A DNA stretch of 64,000 nucleotides from an uncultured Rhodospirillaceae bacterium (GTDB lineage Bacteria; Pseudomonadota; Alphaproteobacteria; Rhodospirillales; UBA2165). A program made the position numbers and the translations under genes. Location: positions 1 to 64,000 of the forward strand of contig CAJWAR010000009.1 of assembly GCA_913020445.1 (NCBI GenBank). The letters run 5' to 3'. This document shows, piece after piece, positions 1 through 7,009 of this stretch (within the stretch, counting starts at the first letter, position 1; each line of letters starts with the position of its first letter). Below the pieces are notes generated by a model. It was given only the letters and a program-made list of their open reading frames with translations, was not told where the DNA came from and searched no databases.

Positions 1-256
1 CTAGTTCAGTAACAACTGCGCCGCCGCCACCTTTGCCGCCGGCACTCGTGATTATAATTTCTTCGGTGAAATCGTGATTAATGCTATCGACCAAATTCCA
101 CGCCCGGCGGTAAGACATGTTCATTAATTTTGCCGCGCCGGAAATGGATCCCGCTTTTTCAATCGCATCAATTAATTCGATTTTGCCCGGTCCTAAAGAC
201 GCGGCGTCGCCGAGCAACACTCGAATGCGGGGCTTTTTTGGATTAACTTTTATCAT
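1..256 (-). CDS. modE: ModE-type molybdate-responsive regulator, N-terminal part (cut by window edge)
   Basis: Partial gene: only the first 85 residues are inside the window, starting at the ATG complementary to 254-256. The visible part is the winged-helix DNA-binding domain typical of ModE and LysR N-termini, with a helix-turn-helix around residues 30-60 (IEKAGSISGAAKLMNMSYRR, then AWNLVDSIN) followed by the glycine-rich wing (SAGGKGGGGA). In this family the protein binds operators of molybdate transport and molybdopterin genes; C-terminal Mop domains, when present, sense molybdate. Whether Mop domains follow lies outside the window. It is divergent from the DUF364 gene and near mobA, fdhD and moaA, which fits a molybdenum regulator. 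It could be a one-domain ModE without a sensor. Confidence 0.85.
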   Translation of the reverse strand, partial: MIKVNPKKPRIRVLLGDAASLGPGKIELIDAIEKAGSISGAAKLMNMSYRRAWNLVDSINHDFTEEIIITSAGGKGGGGAVVTEL

Positions 257-264
257 TTTCCAAC

Positions 265-282
265 AATAGAGATACGTCTATT
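265..282. promoter_or_regulatory. Inverted repeat in modE/DUF364 divergent promoter
   Basis: The 69-bp gap between the divergent modE-type and DUF364 genes holds a perfect dyad, AATAGA and TCTATT arms separated by six bases. A palindrome in so short a shared promoter is a reasonable candidate for an autoregulatory operator. It does not closely match the dyad upstream of moaA. Confidence 0.35.
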
Positions 283-325
283 ATCCCACGACAAATTAAA
301 AATTTAATAACCAACAGATTGATAG

Positions 326-1039
326 ATGATAACCAACAAACAGATTTTCGACACCCTTTTATCGAATATAGACGACCAAGAAATTAAGCGAGTTATTATT
401 GGTATAAATTGGACGCTCGTGGAAACGGCTCTTGGTTGCGGGCTCGCCCACACGCCAAGACGTGACGATCCGGGCTGCCAGACGATTTCAACCGCCGGCA
501 AGCTAACCGATCTGAAACTCAATGAAACGGCAGAACTCATTCTATCGGAAAACCCAATGGAGGTTGCGATTGGCATGGCTGCCATCAACGCTTCCTATAA
601 CCAATACGATTTAGAAGCCAGCGACAAAAACGGACTTGATGCCTTTACCGATATTGATGGGCCGGTGACGGTGATTGGTCGATTCCCCGGGCTCACTGAA
701 CGCATTAGAGATCTACGTGTAATTGAAAAGGAACCACGGGAAGGCGAATACGGCGAACAGGACGCAGCCAAACTGCTACCAGAAAGCGCCGGCGTTATTA
801 TCACATCTTCGGCGTTGGTGAATGGCTCGGCGGGACAACTGCTTGAGCTCTCAAAAAACACCCGCGTTTGTATGGTCGGTCCGAGCACACCGTTTGCACC
901 GGGACTTTTTGAACTTGGCGTCGACTATTTAGCGGGAACAATAGTGACAAATGTTGAAGGCATGGCGATTGCGGTTGCTCAAGGCGGCGCCGTCAAAGCG
1001 CTCAAGCCTTATGGCATATTTAAAACTCTATCCCGATAG
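326..1039 (+). CDS. DUF4213/DUF364 protein, putative heavy-metal chelation family
   Basis: A 237-residue protein. The N-terminal ~80 residues fit DUF4213 (enolase-N-like fold, including VIIGINWTLVETALGCGLAH). The C-terminal half fits DUF364, a Rossmann-like domain (VTVIGRFPGL near residue 113; ITSSALVNGS near 160; VGPSTPFAPGLFELGVDYLAG near 185). No reaction is established for this family; it is annotated as putative metal chelation and often occurs beside metal or cofactor genes. Its position beside a ModE-type regulator and facing mobA suggests a role in molybdenum or molybdopterin handling, which is inference. The 3' end overlaps the end of mobA by 12 bases, tail to tail. Confidence 0.8.
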   Translation: MITNKQIFDTLLSNIDDQEIKRVIIGINWTLVETALGCGLAHTPRRDDPGCQTISTAGKLTDLKLNETAELILSENPMEVAIGMAAINASYNQYDLEASDKNGLDAFTDIDGPVTVIGRFPGLTERIRDLRVIEKEPREGEYGEQDAAKLLPESAGVIITSSALVNGSAGQLLELSKNTRVCMVGPSTPFAPGLFELGVDYLAGTIVTNVEGMAIAVAQGGAVKALKPYGIFKTLSR

Positions 1040-1672
1040 CTCAGCCAAGATTTTTTCGGCTTGTTCCAAGTCTTCCGGGTGATTGATATTGAAGAACGGA
1101 TCAAAAGGCTGGTCTGAGAACTCTCGTACAGATAGTTGGTGTCTTGCCGTCCAGAGATCGATTTTGCGCATTTCTTCTTCCATCATTGCTTGGCGAAGAT
1201 TGTCGGCAAGATCAACCCACCACAAAGCGCAAACCGGGTGAGTTCTGCCGCCTGAGGAGGCACAAACAATCTCGGCGTTGTCGGCAACGGCTTGCTCGAG
1301 CATTTGAGCAACACAGTCCAGCGGCACAAATGGAGCGTCGGATGGAAAACTTACAATCCACTCACATTCAGGCGCATTCTCTCGAGTCCATTCCATACCG
1401 GATAAAATACCAGCCAGCGGTCCGGCATATCCTTGGATGGTATCAGCAACGATCGGCAGCTCGAACTTTGTAAGGTAGGGTGTTTCAGTGTTGGAACTTA
1501 TGATCATTTGCCCGGTTTGCGGCCGGACGCGTTCGATCACTCGATCCACTAAAGCTTCACCATTGAGCTCCCGAACAAATTTATCACCGCCGCCAAAACG
1601 CCGTGACTGACCGCCTGCCAGAATGACTCCTACGATATTTTCGGAAATTGTATTACCCATCGGCTCAATCAT
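1028..1672 (-). CDS. mobA: Molybdenum cofactor guanylyltransferase MobA
   Basis: MobA transfers GMP from GTP to molybdopterin, forming the MGD cofactor of DMSO-reductase-family enzymes such as formate dehydrogenases. With the chosen start it has 214 residues. The nucleotide-binding signature LAGGQSRRFGGGDK is at residues 18-31 and the acidic metal-binding segment (VSFPSDAPFVP) is in the middle. The start at 1672 overlaps the fdhD stop by 8 bases; an ATG at 1660, four bases past that stop, is equally possible, while the upstream ATG at 1714 would add a poorly conserved leader. It is probably translationally coupled to fdhD, and together they serve a bis-MGD formate dehydrogenase that is not in this window. 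Confidence 0.9.
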   Translation of the reverse strand: MIEPMGNTISENIVGVILAGGQSRRFGGGDKFVRELNGEALVDRVIERVRPQTGQMIISSNTETPYLTKFELPIVADTIQGYAGPLAGILSGMEWTRENAPECEWIVSFPSDAPFVPLDCVAQMLEQAVADNAEIVCASSGGRTHPVCALWWVDLADNLRQAMMEEEMRKIDLWTARHQLSVREFSDQPFDPFFNINHPEDLEQAEKILAELSG

Positions 1673-2483
1673 ATTCGATACGATGATCACCGGACAACAC
1701 CAGGAATCGCTCACCGCGTGCCCGGCCTATAAGTGTAAGATCGGCCTGTTTCGCAAGATCAACACCCCAAGCGGTAAAGCCAGACCTAGAGATCAATATG
1801 GGAACCCCCATTTGAACGGTTTTTATGACCATTTCACTGGTTAGCCGACCGGTCGTGTAGAACATCTTATCTTCGCCAGACATTTCATTTAAAAACATAT
1901 AGCCGGCAATTTTGTCGACCGCATTGTGACGACCGACATCTTCCATATAGAGAATTGGCCTATCCCCTTTACACAAAACGCAGCCGTGGATAGCACCGGC
2001 TTCGAGGTAGAGGCTCGGCGCGGTATTAATCTTTTTGACCAAGGAGTATAGGTCTGAAGTTTTGAGTTTCACTTCAGGGGAAAGCTTAACTTCATCAAAT
2101 TTTTCCATCAGATCGCCAAAGACCGTGCCTTGGGCACAGCCTGACGTGAGTGTTTTCTTTTTAAGTTTATCTTCGAAATTTGTTTCCTGAGTGGTCCTGA
2201 CAACAACCGTCTCGATATCCTCTTCAAATTCGATAGCTGTAACTTCATCACCCGGTGCAAGCATGTTTTGATTAACCAAGTAGCCGACTGCAAGAAACTC
2301 CGGATAATCACATATAGTCATCATCGTGACTATTTCCTGACTATTAAGGAAAAGCGTAAGCGGTCGCTCAACGGTCACCGACGTCGTTACCGCTTGCCCG
2401 TCTTGATCTACACCCTGAACTTTTTCCGTTAGCCGCTCATCTGCGGGATCGGGCTTGATTATAAACTCACTAGTTTTTCCCAT
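1665..2483 (-). CDS. fdhD: Formate dehydrogenase accessory sulfurtransferase FdhD
   Basis: FdhD moves sulfur from the cysteine desulfurase IscS to the bis-MGD cofactor before it is inserted into formate dehydrogenase. The 272-residue protein shows the family blocks EDVGRHNAVD (181-190), TTGRLTSEM (210-218) and SRSGFTAWGVDLA near the C-terminus. The mobile catalytic loop has one cysteine, C116 in TSGCAQGT, where the E. coli enzyme has a C-x2-C pair; single-cysteine versions are common in the family. An extra C168/C171 pair lies before the EDVGRHN block. The gene precedes mobA in a two-gene unit reading leftward, with its promoter in the short gap shared with the small gene at 2565. Confidence 0.93.
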   Translation of the reverse strand: MGKTSEFIIKPDPADERLTEKVQGVDQDGQAVTTSVTVERPLTLFLNSQEIVTMMTICDYPEFLAVGYLVNQNMLAPGDEVTAIEFEEDIETVVVRTTQETNFEDKLKKKTLTSGCAQGTVFGDLMEKFDEVKLSPEVKLKTSDLYSLVKKINTAPSLYLEAGAIHGCVLCKGDRPILYMEDVGRHNAVDKIAGYMFLNEMSGEDKMFYTTGRLTSEMVIKTVQMGVPILISRSGFTAWGVDLAKQADLTLIGRARGERFLVLSGDHRIEYD

Positions 2484-2530
2484 ATCTCAGCCGAATTTTT
2501 GTTAACTGTGTCGTAACTATTATTTCCTAT

Positions 2531-2556
2531 CCTATTGATTCAGGTGAATAATAGGA
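2531..2556 (+). promoter_or_regulatory. Hairpin covering the ribosome-binding site of the small ORF at 2565
   Basis: The arms CCTATTGATTC (2531-2541) and GAATAATAGG (2546-2555) pair over 10 bp with one bulged G (2537) and an AGGT tetraloop; U2530-A2556 may add a pair. The 3' arm includes the first bases of the AGGAGG Shine-Dalgarno (2553-2558), so folding would hide much of it. It could also act as a DNA operator for the divergent fdhD promoter. Confidence 0.4.
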
Positions 2557-2564
2557 GGTGTAGT

Positions 2565-2777
2565 ATGTCTGCACCAGAATGCATTAAAACGTCGGCCAGG
2601 CAATGCGAATTTCTCATGCGCCTGATTGAGGAAGCAGAACATTGCGACGATCCTGATCGTATGGCGCTGCTCTATGGCATGGCTAAAGATGAAACGGATA
2701 ATCTCTCCAAATCGCTCCGGCGATACTTAAGCCGCAAACTTCCGTCGGATAAAATTGGCCAAAAAGCAGCTGCCTAA
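2565..2777 (+). CDS. Small protein of unknown function, 70 aa
   Basis: I do not recognise a family. The start at 2565 is chosen because a strong AGGAGG lies six bases upstream; an upstream in-frame TTG at 2535 lies inside the hairpin and is unlikely. The protein is a soluble, mostly helical 70-mer with acidic and basic stretches (LMRLIEEAEHCDDPDRMALL; LSKSLRRYLSRKL) and three cysteines before residue 30. It sits between divergent fdhD and co-oriented moaA, about 120 bases before moaA, so a molybdenum-cofactor link is possible but unproven. The unusually good ribosome-binding site supports it being translated. Confidence 0.6.
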   Translation: MSAPECIKTSARQCEFLMRLIEEAEHCDDPDRMALLYGMAKDETDNLSKSLRRYLSRKLPSDKIGQKAAA

Positions 2778-2845
2778 TAATTTACCATTTTTATTTCCAT
2801 TAAGGGCATGACAAACGCTGTTTCGCGGACTATTTTATATGATAT

Positions 2846-2871
2846 CCGTTATGCATGACAATGCAATACGG
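2846..2871. promoter_or_regulatory. 26-bp imperfect dyad upstream of moaA, possible ModE (Mo-box) site
   Basis: The arms CCGTTATGCAT and ATGCAATACGG match at 9 of 11 positions when one is reverse-complemented, around a GACA spacer, ending 27 bases before the moaA ATG. Known Mo-boxes are long AT-rich dyads whose outer ends read CGTTAT/ATAACG; the left arm has CGTTAT and the right arm has the near match AATACG. With a ModE-type gene 2.6 kb away, a molybdate-responsive operator is a fair guess. Confidence 0.4.
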
Positions 2872-2898
2872 TTGGCAAATAAAAAGTAGTAATTTGAT

Positions 2899-3897
2899 AT
2901 GTCTAATTTAGTGGACCCGTTTGGTCGTGAAGTTTCTTATTTGCGCGTATCCGTGACTGATCGCTGCAATTTTCGCTGCACATATTGCATGGGGGAAAAT
3001 ATGACTTTTCTTCCCAAAGCCGATCTATTGACGCTTGAAGAACTGGACCGCTTATGTAGCGCATTCATTCGCCGCGGTGTTGATAAAATTCGTCTAACCG
3101 GTGGTGAGCCACTGGTCCGGCGCAATATAATGAGCCTTATTAAAAGTTTGGGAAATCAGATAAAGACCGGTGCCCTTAAAGAACTTACCTTGACCACCAA
3201 CGGCAGTCAGTTGGCAAAACATGCCGATGAACTTGCAATGTGTGGAATCAAACGAATTAATGTTTCTCTCGATACTTTAGATGCGGAAAAATTTAGAACC
3301 ATTACGCGGTGGGGGAAACTTGAAGACGTTACGGACGGTCTGGCCGCAGCAAAAGAAGCTGGGTTGGAGGTGAAGATTAATGCCGTTGCCTTAAAAGACT
3401 TCAACGAAAATGAAGTTGATGATTTGATCGCCTGGTGCGGTGAGGAAGGTTTTGATTTAACCTATATTGAGACGATGCCGCTGGGAGAAATTGAAGAAGA
3501 CCGCACGCATCAATATTTGCCGTTGTCTATTCTTTCAGAGCGAATCCATTCTAAATGGACCTTAGAGAATACATCCTACGATACCGGTGGTCCGGCCAAT
3601 TATTTTACGATCAAAGAAACGGGAAAAAGAATTGGCTTCATTACGCCGCTCACGCATAATTTTTGTGAGAGTTGTAATCGAGTTAGGCTGACCTGTACCG
3701 GAAGACTCTATATGTGCTTGGGACAGAATAATTGGAAGGATTTACTTACTCCGCTGCGGATGAGCGAAGGTGATGACCTTTTAATGACGTCAATCGACGA
3801 AGCAATCGGCGACAAGCCAAAAGGTCATGATTTTATTATTGATCGCACTGGCTCAGCACCCGCGGTTTCACGCCATATGAGCGTAACCGGCGGTTAA
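2899..3897 (+). CDS. moaA: GTP 3',8-cyclase MoaA (molybdopterin biosynthesis)
   Basis: MoaA is the radical-SAM enzyme that starts molybdopterin synthesis, converting GTP to 3',8-cyclo-7,8-dihydro-GTP, which MoaC then turns into cPMP. The 332-residue length is normal. The radical-SAM cluster motif C23-x3-C27-x2-C30 (CNFRCTYC) and the second substrate-binding [4Fe-4S] site C256-x2-C259-x13-C273 are both intact. The SAM-binding LTGGEPLVR follows. The protein ends in the conserved Gly-Gly tail (VTGG), which in this family is needed for catalysis. It is a single gene with its own promoter carrying a long dyad; no moaC, moaD or moaE is in the window. Confidence 0.97.
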   Translation: MSNLVDPFGREVSYLRVSVTDRCNFRCTYCMGENMTFLPKADLLTLEELDRLCSAFIRRGVDKIRLTGGEPLVRRNIMSLIKSLGNQIKTGALKELTLTTNGSQLAKHADELAMCGIKRINVSLDTLDAEKFRTITRWGKLEDVTDGLAAAKEAGLEVKINAVALKDFNENEVDDLIAWCGEEGFDLTYIETMPLGEIEEDRTHQYLPLSILSERIHSKWTLENTSYDTGGPANYFTIKETGKRIGFITPLTHNFCESCNRVRLTCTGRLYMCLGQNNWKDLLTPLRMSEGDDLLMTSIDEAIGDKPKGHDFIIDRTGSAPAVSRHMSVTGG

Positions 3898-3986
3898 ATA
3901 CTAATTTTCAGGTAAAGCTGGCGCTACTTCGCTGCATCGCTATACTCCCTCAAAATATTACATTTCATTAAATTTGATGAAAAATT

Positions 3987-4754
3987 ATGAAATTTGAATC
4001 AATAGCTTTGCTCGCGGACGACCATCCTCCAGCTCAGGAGGCCGTCGAGAAACTAAAAGAAAATTATGAATCCGTTCCGGCTGAGGAAGCGGATATTATC
4101 GTCGCGCTTGGCGGCGATGGATTTATGCTGTCAACTGTTCACCAATACATGGATCAGAAAACGCCTATTTATGGCATGAATCTCGGTTCCGTAGGATTTC
4201 TCATGAACGAGTTTCGAGAAACTGGTTTACGGGAACGACTGCTAAAATCAGAACCAATTGATCTTCACGCTCTCAGTATGCAGGCTAAAACAATTGAAGG
4301 AATTGAGCATAGTGCTTTGGCGATCAATGAGGTCTCTTTGCTTAGAGAGTTGCGGCTAGCAGCAAAAATTAGAATCATAATAGACGGCGTAGAACGGATG
4401 GAGGAATTGATTTGTGATGGCGTTCTTATTTCAACTTCTGCCGGAAGTACCGCATACAATCTCTCTGCCTACGGCCCAATTATTCCGTTAGGTACGGGCC
4501 TTCTCGCCCTAACTCCTATAAGCGCTTTTCGACCACGTCGCTGGAGAGGTGCATTATTGCCAGATAATACTGTGATTAATTTTGAAATCCTTGACCCCGA
4601 ACTTCGGCCCGTTAGTGCCGTGGCAGATTTTACCGAAATTCGAAACGTGACACATGTCGAAGTTCGACAAGAACAAGATGTATTTCCAACAATTCTGTTT
4701 GATCCAGAACACAATTTGGAAGAACGAATTTTAAAAGAACAGTTTTTGCCCTAA
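3987..4754 (+). CDS. nadK: NAD kinase
   Basis: NAD kinase phosphorylates NAD to NADP. At 255 residues it is the short bacterial form seen in alphaproteobacteria. It has the catalytic GGDG motif (residues 42-45, in [11 protein letters not shown]), the NE-rich substrate segment ([10 protein letters not shown]) and the glycine-rich [17 protein letters not shown] motif that closes over NAD. It is expected to be cytosolic. It reads rightward after moaA with an 89-base gap and precedes the AbrB-family gene, from which it is separated by a hairpin. No irregularity is seen. Confidence 0.95.
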   Translation: MKFESIALLADDHPPAQEAVEKLKENYESVPAEEADIIVALGGDGFMLSTVHQYMDQKTPIYGMNLGSVGFLMNEFRETGLRERLLKSEPIDLHALSMQAKTIEGIEHSALAINEVSLLRELRLAAKIRIIIDGVERMEELICDGVLISTSAGSTAYNLSAYGPIIPLGTGLLALTPISAFRPRRWRGALLPDNTVINFEILDPELRPVSAVADFTEIRNVTHVEVRQEQDVFPTILFDPEHNLEERILKEQFLP

Positions 4755-4777
4755 TGCCAATATACTTTTTTTCGATA

Positions 4778-4802
4778 ACACCCTGCATCAACTTTAGGGT
4801 GT
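4778..4802 (+). promoter_or_regulatory. Hairpin sequestering the ribosome-binding site of the AbrB-family gene
   Basis: A perfect 7-bp stem, ACACCCT (4778-4784) with AGGGTGT (4796-4802), encloses an 11-base loop. The 3' arm contains AGGGTG, the only Shine-Dalgarno-like sequence before the ATG at 4809. No T-tract follows, so it is not a canonical terminator of nadK; control of translation of the downstream gene is more likely. Confidence 0.4.
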
Positions 4803-4808
4803 CCGTTT

Positions 4809-5894
4809 ATGGTGCTTGATCTAAAATCAAAATACCTCGAAATAAAAGAAAATTGGCAGAAACTGGCGCTAACCTTGGCGATAGGCTTCGTTGGTTCCTT
4901 AATATTTGTCTATCTAAAATTACCATTACCTTGGATTATAGGTGCGCTATTTACGACAACCTGCGCAGCTATGATGGGGCAAAAACTTTGGGTGCCGGAT
5001 TGGATGCGCTCAACCAGTCATTTGGTTCTGGGCACGTTATTTGGTACTTCCGTTTCACCTGAGTTTCTTGATAATTTCGTTAATTGGTTTCCGAGTATGA
5101 TCGCTGTTACCGCCTATGTCGTAATCGTCATACCGCCCATCATCTTCTACCTCGTAAAGGTTTCTCGGTTAGACCTTATTACGGCATATTTTTCAGCTGC
5201 TCCGGGGGGTCTTCTACCAATGACCATCTTAGGTGGCGCAATGGGAGGAGATGAAAAAGCAATCTCTCTTATCCAAAGTTCTCGAATTATTTTAACTGTC
5301 CTGATAATCCCGTTTTCGTTTGCCATTTTTGCAGGGTACGAACCAACCGGAAGTGTTGGAACGGGTGGTTCTTTCCAAACGCTCAATTTGTCAGATGGGC
5401 TGCTATTATTAGCAACATCAACAATTGGTTATCTAATTGCCCGCCCGCTGAAGGTCCCTACTCCCTATCTAATGGGTCCAATGATTGCTGTCGCGGCATT
5501 TTCGATGACTGGCCTAAACTCAGCAGAAGTTCCGGATTCATTGGTCGCAATTGCACAATGTATTATCGGTGCAAATATTGGATCTATGTTCAATAACATA
5601 AAGCCAAAAACAGTAGCTAAAACACTTTTTCATGGTTCAGTGACGTCGGTTTTTATGATTGCCTTTGCGGCACTGGCCGCATACTTCACGCAGTATTTCA
5701 CTGACCAATCACTATACGGCTTGGTACTGGCGTTTGCGCCCGGAGGATTTGCGGAAATGGCTTTGGTGGGATTTGCTCTAGGGATTGATATCGCGTTTTT
5801 GGTAACGCATCAGCTTACGAGATATTTCTTTGTAATTCTAATGGTTCCGTTATGTTTCCCGCTTCTCAAAAAGATAAATAAAAGTCACCGGTGA
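4809..5894 (+). CDS. AbrB-family integral membrane protein
   Basis: A 361-residue, very hydrophobic protein with about ten membrane segments in two similar halves. Each half contains a conserved PxPWxIGAL or PTPYLMGPM type loop (near residues 37 and 216) and a glycine-rich segment (APGGLLPM and APGGFAEMAL), the hallmark of the AbrB family (PF05145). Database names such as putative ammonia monooxygenase are historical; E. coli AbrB was linked to aidB regulation and the real activity, probably transport, is unknown. The ATG at 4809 follows a hairpin that covers its ribosome-binding site. The 3' end overlaps pyrD tail to tail by 10 bases. Confidence 0.88.
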   Translation: MVLDLKSKYLEIKENWQKLALTLAIGFVGSLIFVYLKLPLPWIIGALFTTTCAAMMGQKLWVPDWMRSTSHLVLGTLFGTSVSPEFLDNFVNWFPSMIAVTAYVVIVIPPIIFYLVKVSRLDLITAYFSAAPGGLLPMTILGGAMGGDEKAISLIQSSRIILTVLIIPFSFAIFAGYEPTGSVGTGGSFQTLNLSDGLLLLATSTIGYLIARPLKVPTPYLMGPMIAVAAFSMTGLNSAEVPDSLVAIAQCIIGANIGSMFNNIKPKTVAKTLFHGSVTSVFMIAFAALAAYFTQYFTDQSLYGLVLAFAPGGFAEMALVGFALGIDIAFLVTHQLTRYFFVILMVPLCFPLLKKINKSHR

Positions 5895-6958
5895 TCAACA
5901 CCAATTGCATCTGAAAAGTTTGTGTAGCCGTCTTGTTTTAAAAGGTCTGCCAGTTCAGTTGCAATTACCGCGGCAATTGCAGGCCCACGATAAATCATGG
6001 CGGAATAAAGTTGGATCAGTGAGGCACCTGCTTTGATTTTGGCATAAGCCTGCTCTCCATTCGACACACCGCCAACTCCGATTAACGGAACATTCCCGTT
6101 GGTCATTCGATACATATCGTGCAATACCTGAGTGGACATTTCAAACAAAGGTTCCCCACTCAAGCCCCCAGTCTCGACTTTGTTGTTGCTCAACAATGAG
6201 GGAGGTCGGTCGGTCGTCGTATTGGTAACGATAATGCCATCAATATTTGTTTCCAAAGCCACTTCGGCTATATCGGATTTGTCTTCGTCAGATAGATCCG
6301 GCGCCATTTTAACCAATAACGGCGGTTGTTTTGCACATTCACTTCTAGCCTGCATTACTGCGCCTAATAGCTCTAGCAAATTATCCCGTGCTTGAAGGTC
6401 TCTTAAGCCCGGCGTATTGGGCGACGATACATTAACTACAAGATAACTCGCGTATTCCGCCAAAGAAGAAATACCAGTTACAAAATCTGCAATTCTATCC
6501 TCAGACGTTTTATTCTTGCCTATATTTGCGCCAACGATTCCGGAATTTCCTCGGCCTTTCCATTTTTTTAATTTTTGGGTGTAGGGTGCCAGGCCATTAT
6601 TATTAAAACCAAGCCGATTGATTACACCACGATCTTCGGACAACCGAAACATTCGCGGCTTATCATTTCCTGGCTGAGCCAGCGGTGTAACGGACCCGGT
6701 TTCCACAAATCCAAAACCGAGATTTAACAAAGCTTCAAAAACTTCAGCATTTTTATCGAATCCGGCTGCCATCCCAATTGGAGTCGGAAATTCCAATCCC
6801 CATAGTTTTGATTTTAGAACTGGGTCTGGCCGATTTGAACTATGAGGATATATACCCCATTTGAGAGCTAGGATAGCTAAGTGGTGAGCACTTTCTGCAT
6901 CCAAAAGAAACAGTAATGGCTTAAGTATTGACGTATAAAAATTCACAGTAGCCACCAT
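5885..6958 (-). CDS. pyrD: Dihydroorotate dehydrogenase (quinone), class 2
   Basis: PyrD oxidises dihydroorotate to orotate, the fourth step of pyrimidine synthesis, passing electrons to membrane quinone. The 357 residues and the N-terminal amphipathic helical extension (YTSILKPLLFLLDAESAHHLA) mark the membrane-associated class 2 form. FMN and substrate motifs are present: GMAAGFDKNAE, NRLGFNNNG, NVSSPNTPGLRDLQ (containing the catalytic serine of class 2), TNTTTDRP and LIGVGGVSNGEQA. It lies downstream of the tctAB fusion on the same strand with a 51-base gap and may share its transcript, though the functions are unrelated. Confidence 0.97.
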   Translation of the reverse strand: MVATVNFYTSILKPLLFLLDAESAHHLAILALKWGIYPHSSNRPDPVLKSKLWGLEFPTPIGMAAGFDKNAEVFEALLNLGFGFVETGSVTPLAQPGNDKPRMFRLSEDRGVINRLGFNNNGLAPYTQKLKKWKGRGNSGIVGANIGKNKTSEDRIADFVTGISSLAEYASYLVVNVSSPNTPGLRDLQARDNLLELLGAVMQARSECAKQPPLLVKMAPDLSDEDKSDIAEVALETNIDGIIVTNTTTDRPPSLLSNNKVETGGLSGEPLFEMSTQVLHDMYRMTNGNVPLIGVGGVSNGEQAYAKIKAGASLIQLYSAMIYRGPAIAAVIATELADLLKQDGYTNFSDAIGVDHR

Positions 6959-7009
6959 ATGCGGATCAAAATAAATCGCACCACAATATCGGTGAGATTG
7001 ACCCCAGCG

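Noticed and set aside
4809..5894. Ammonia monooxygenase annotation for the AbrB-family protein
   Set aside because: This common database name has no support in the sequence; there are no copper-ligand motifs and the protein resembles a transporter.
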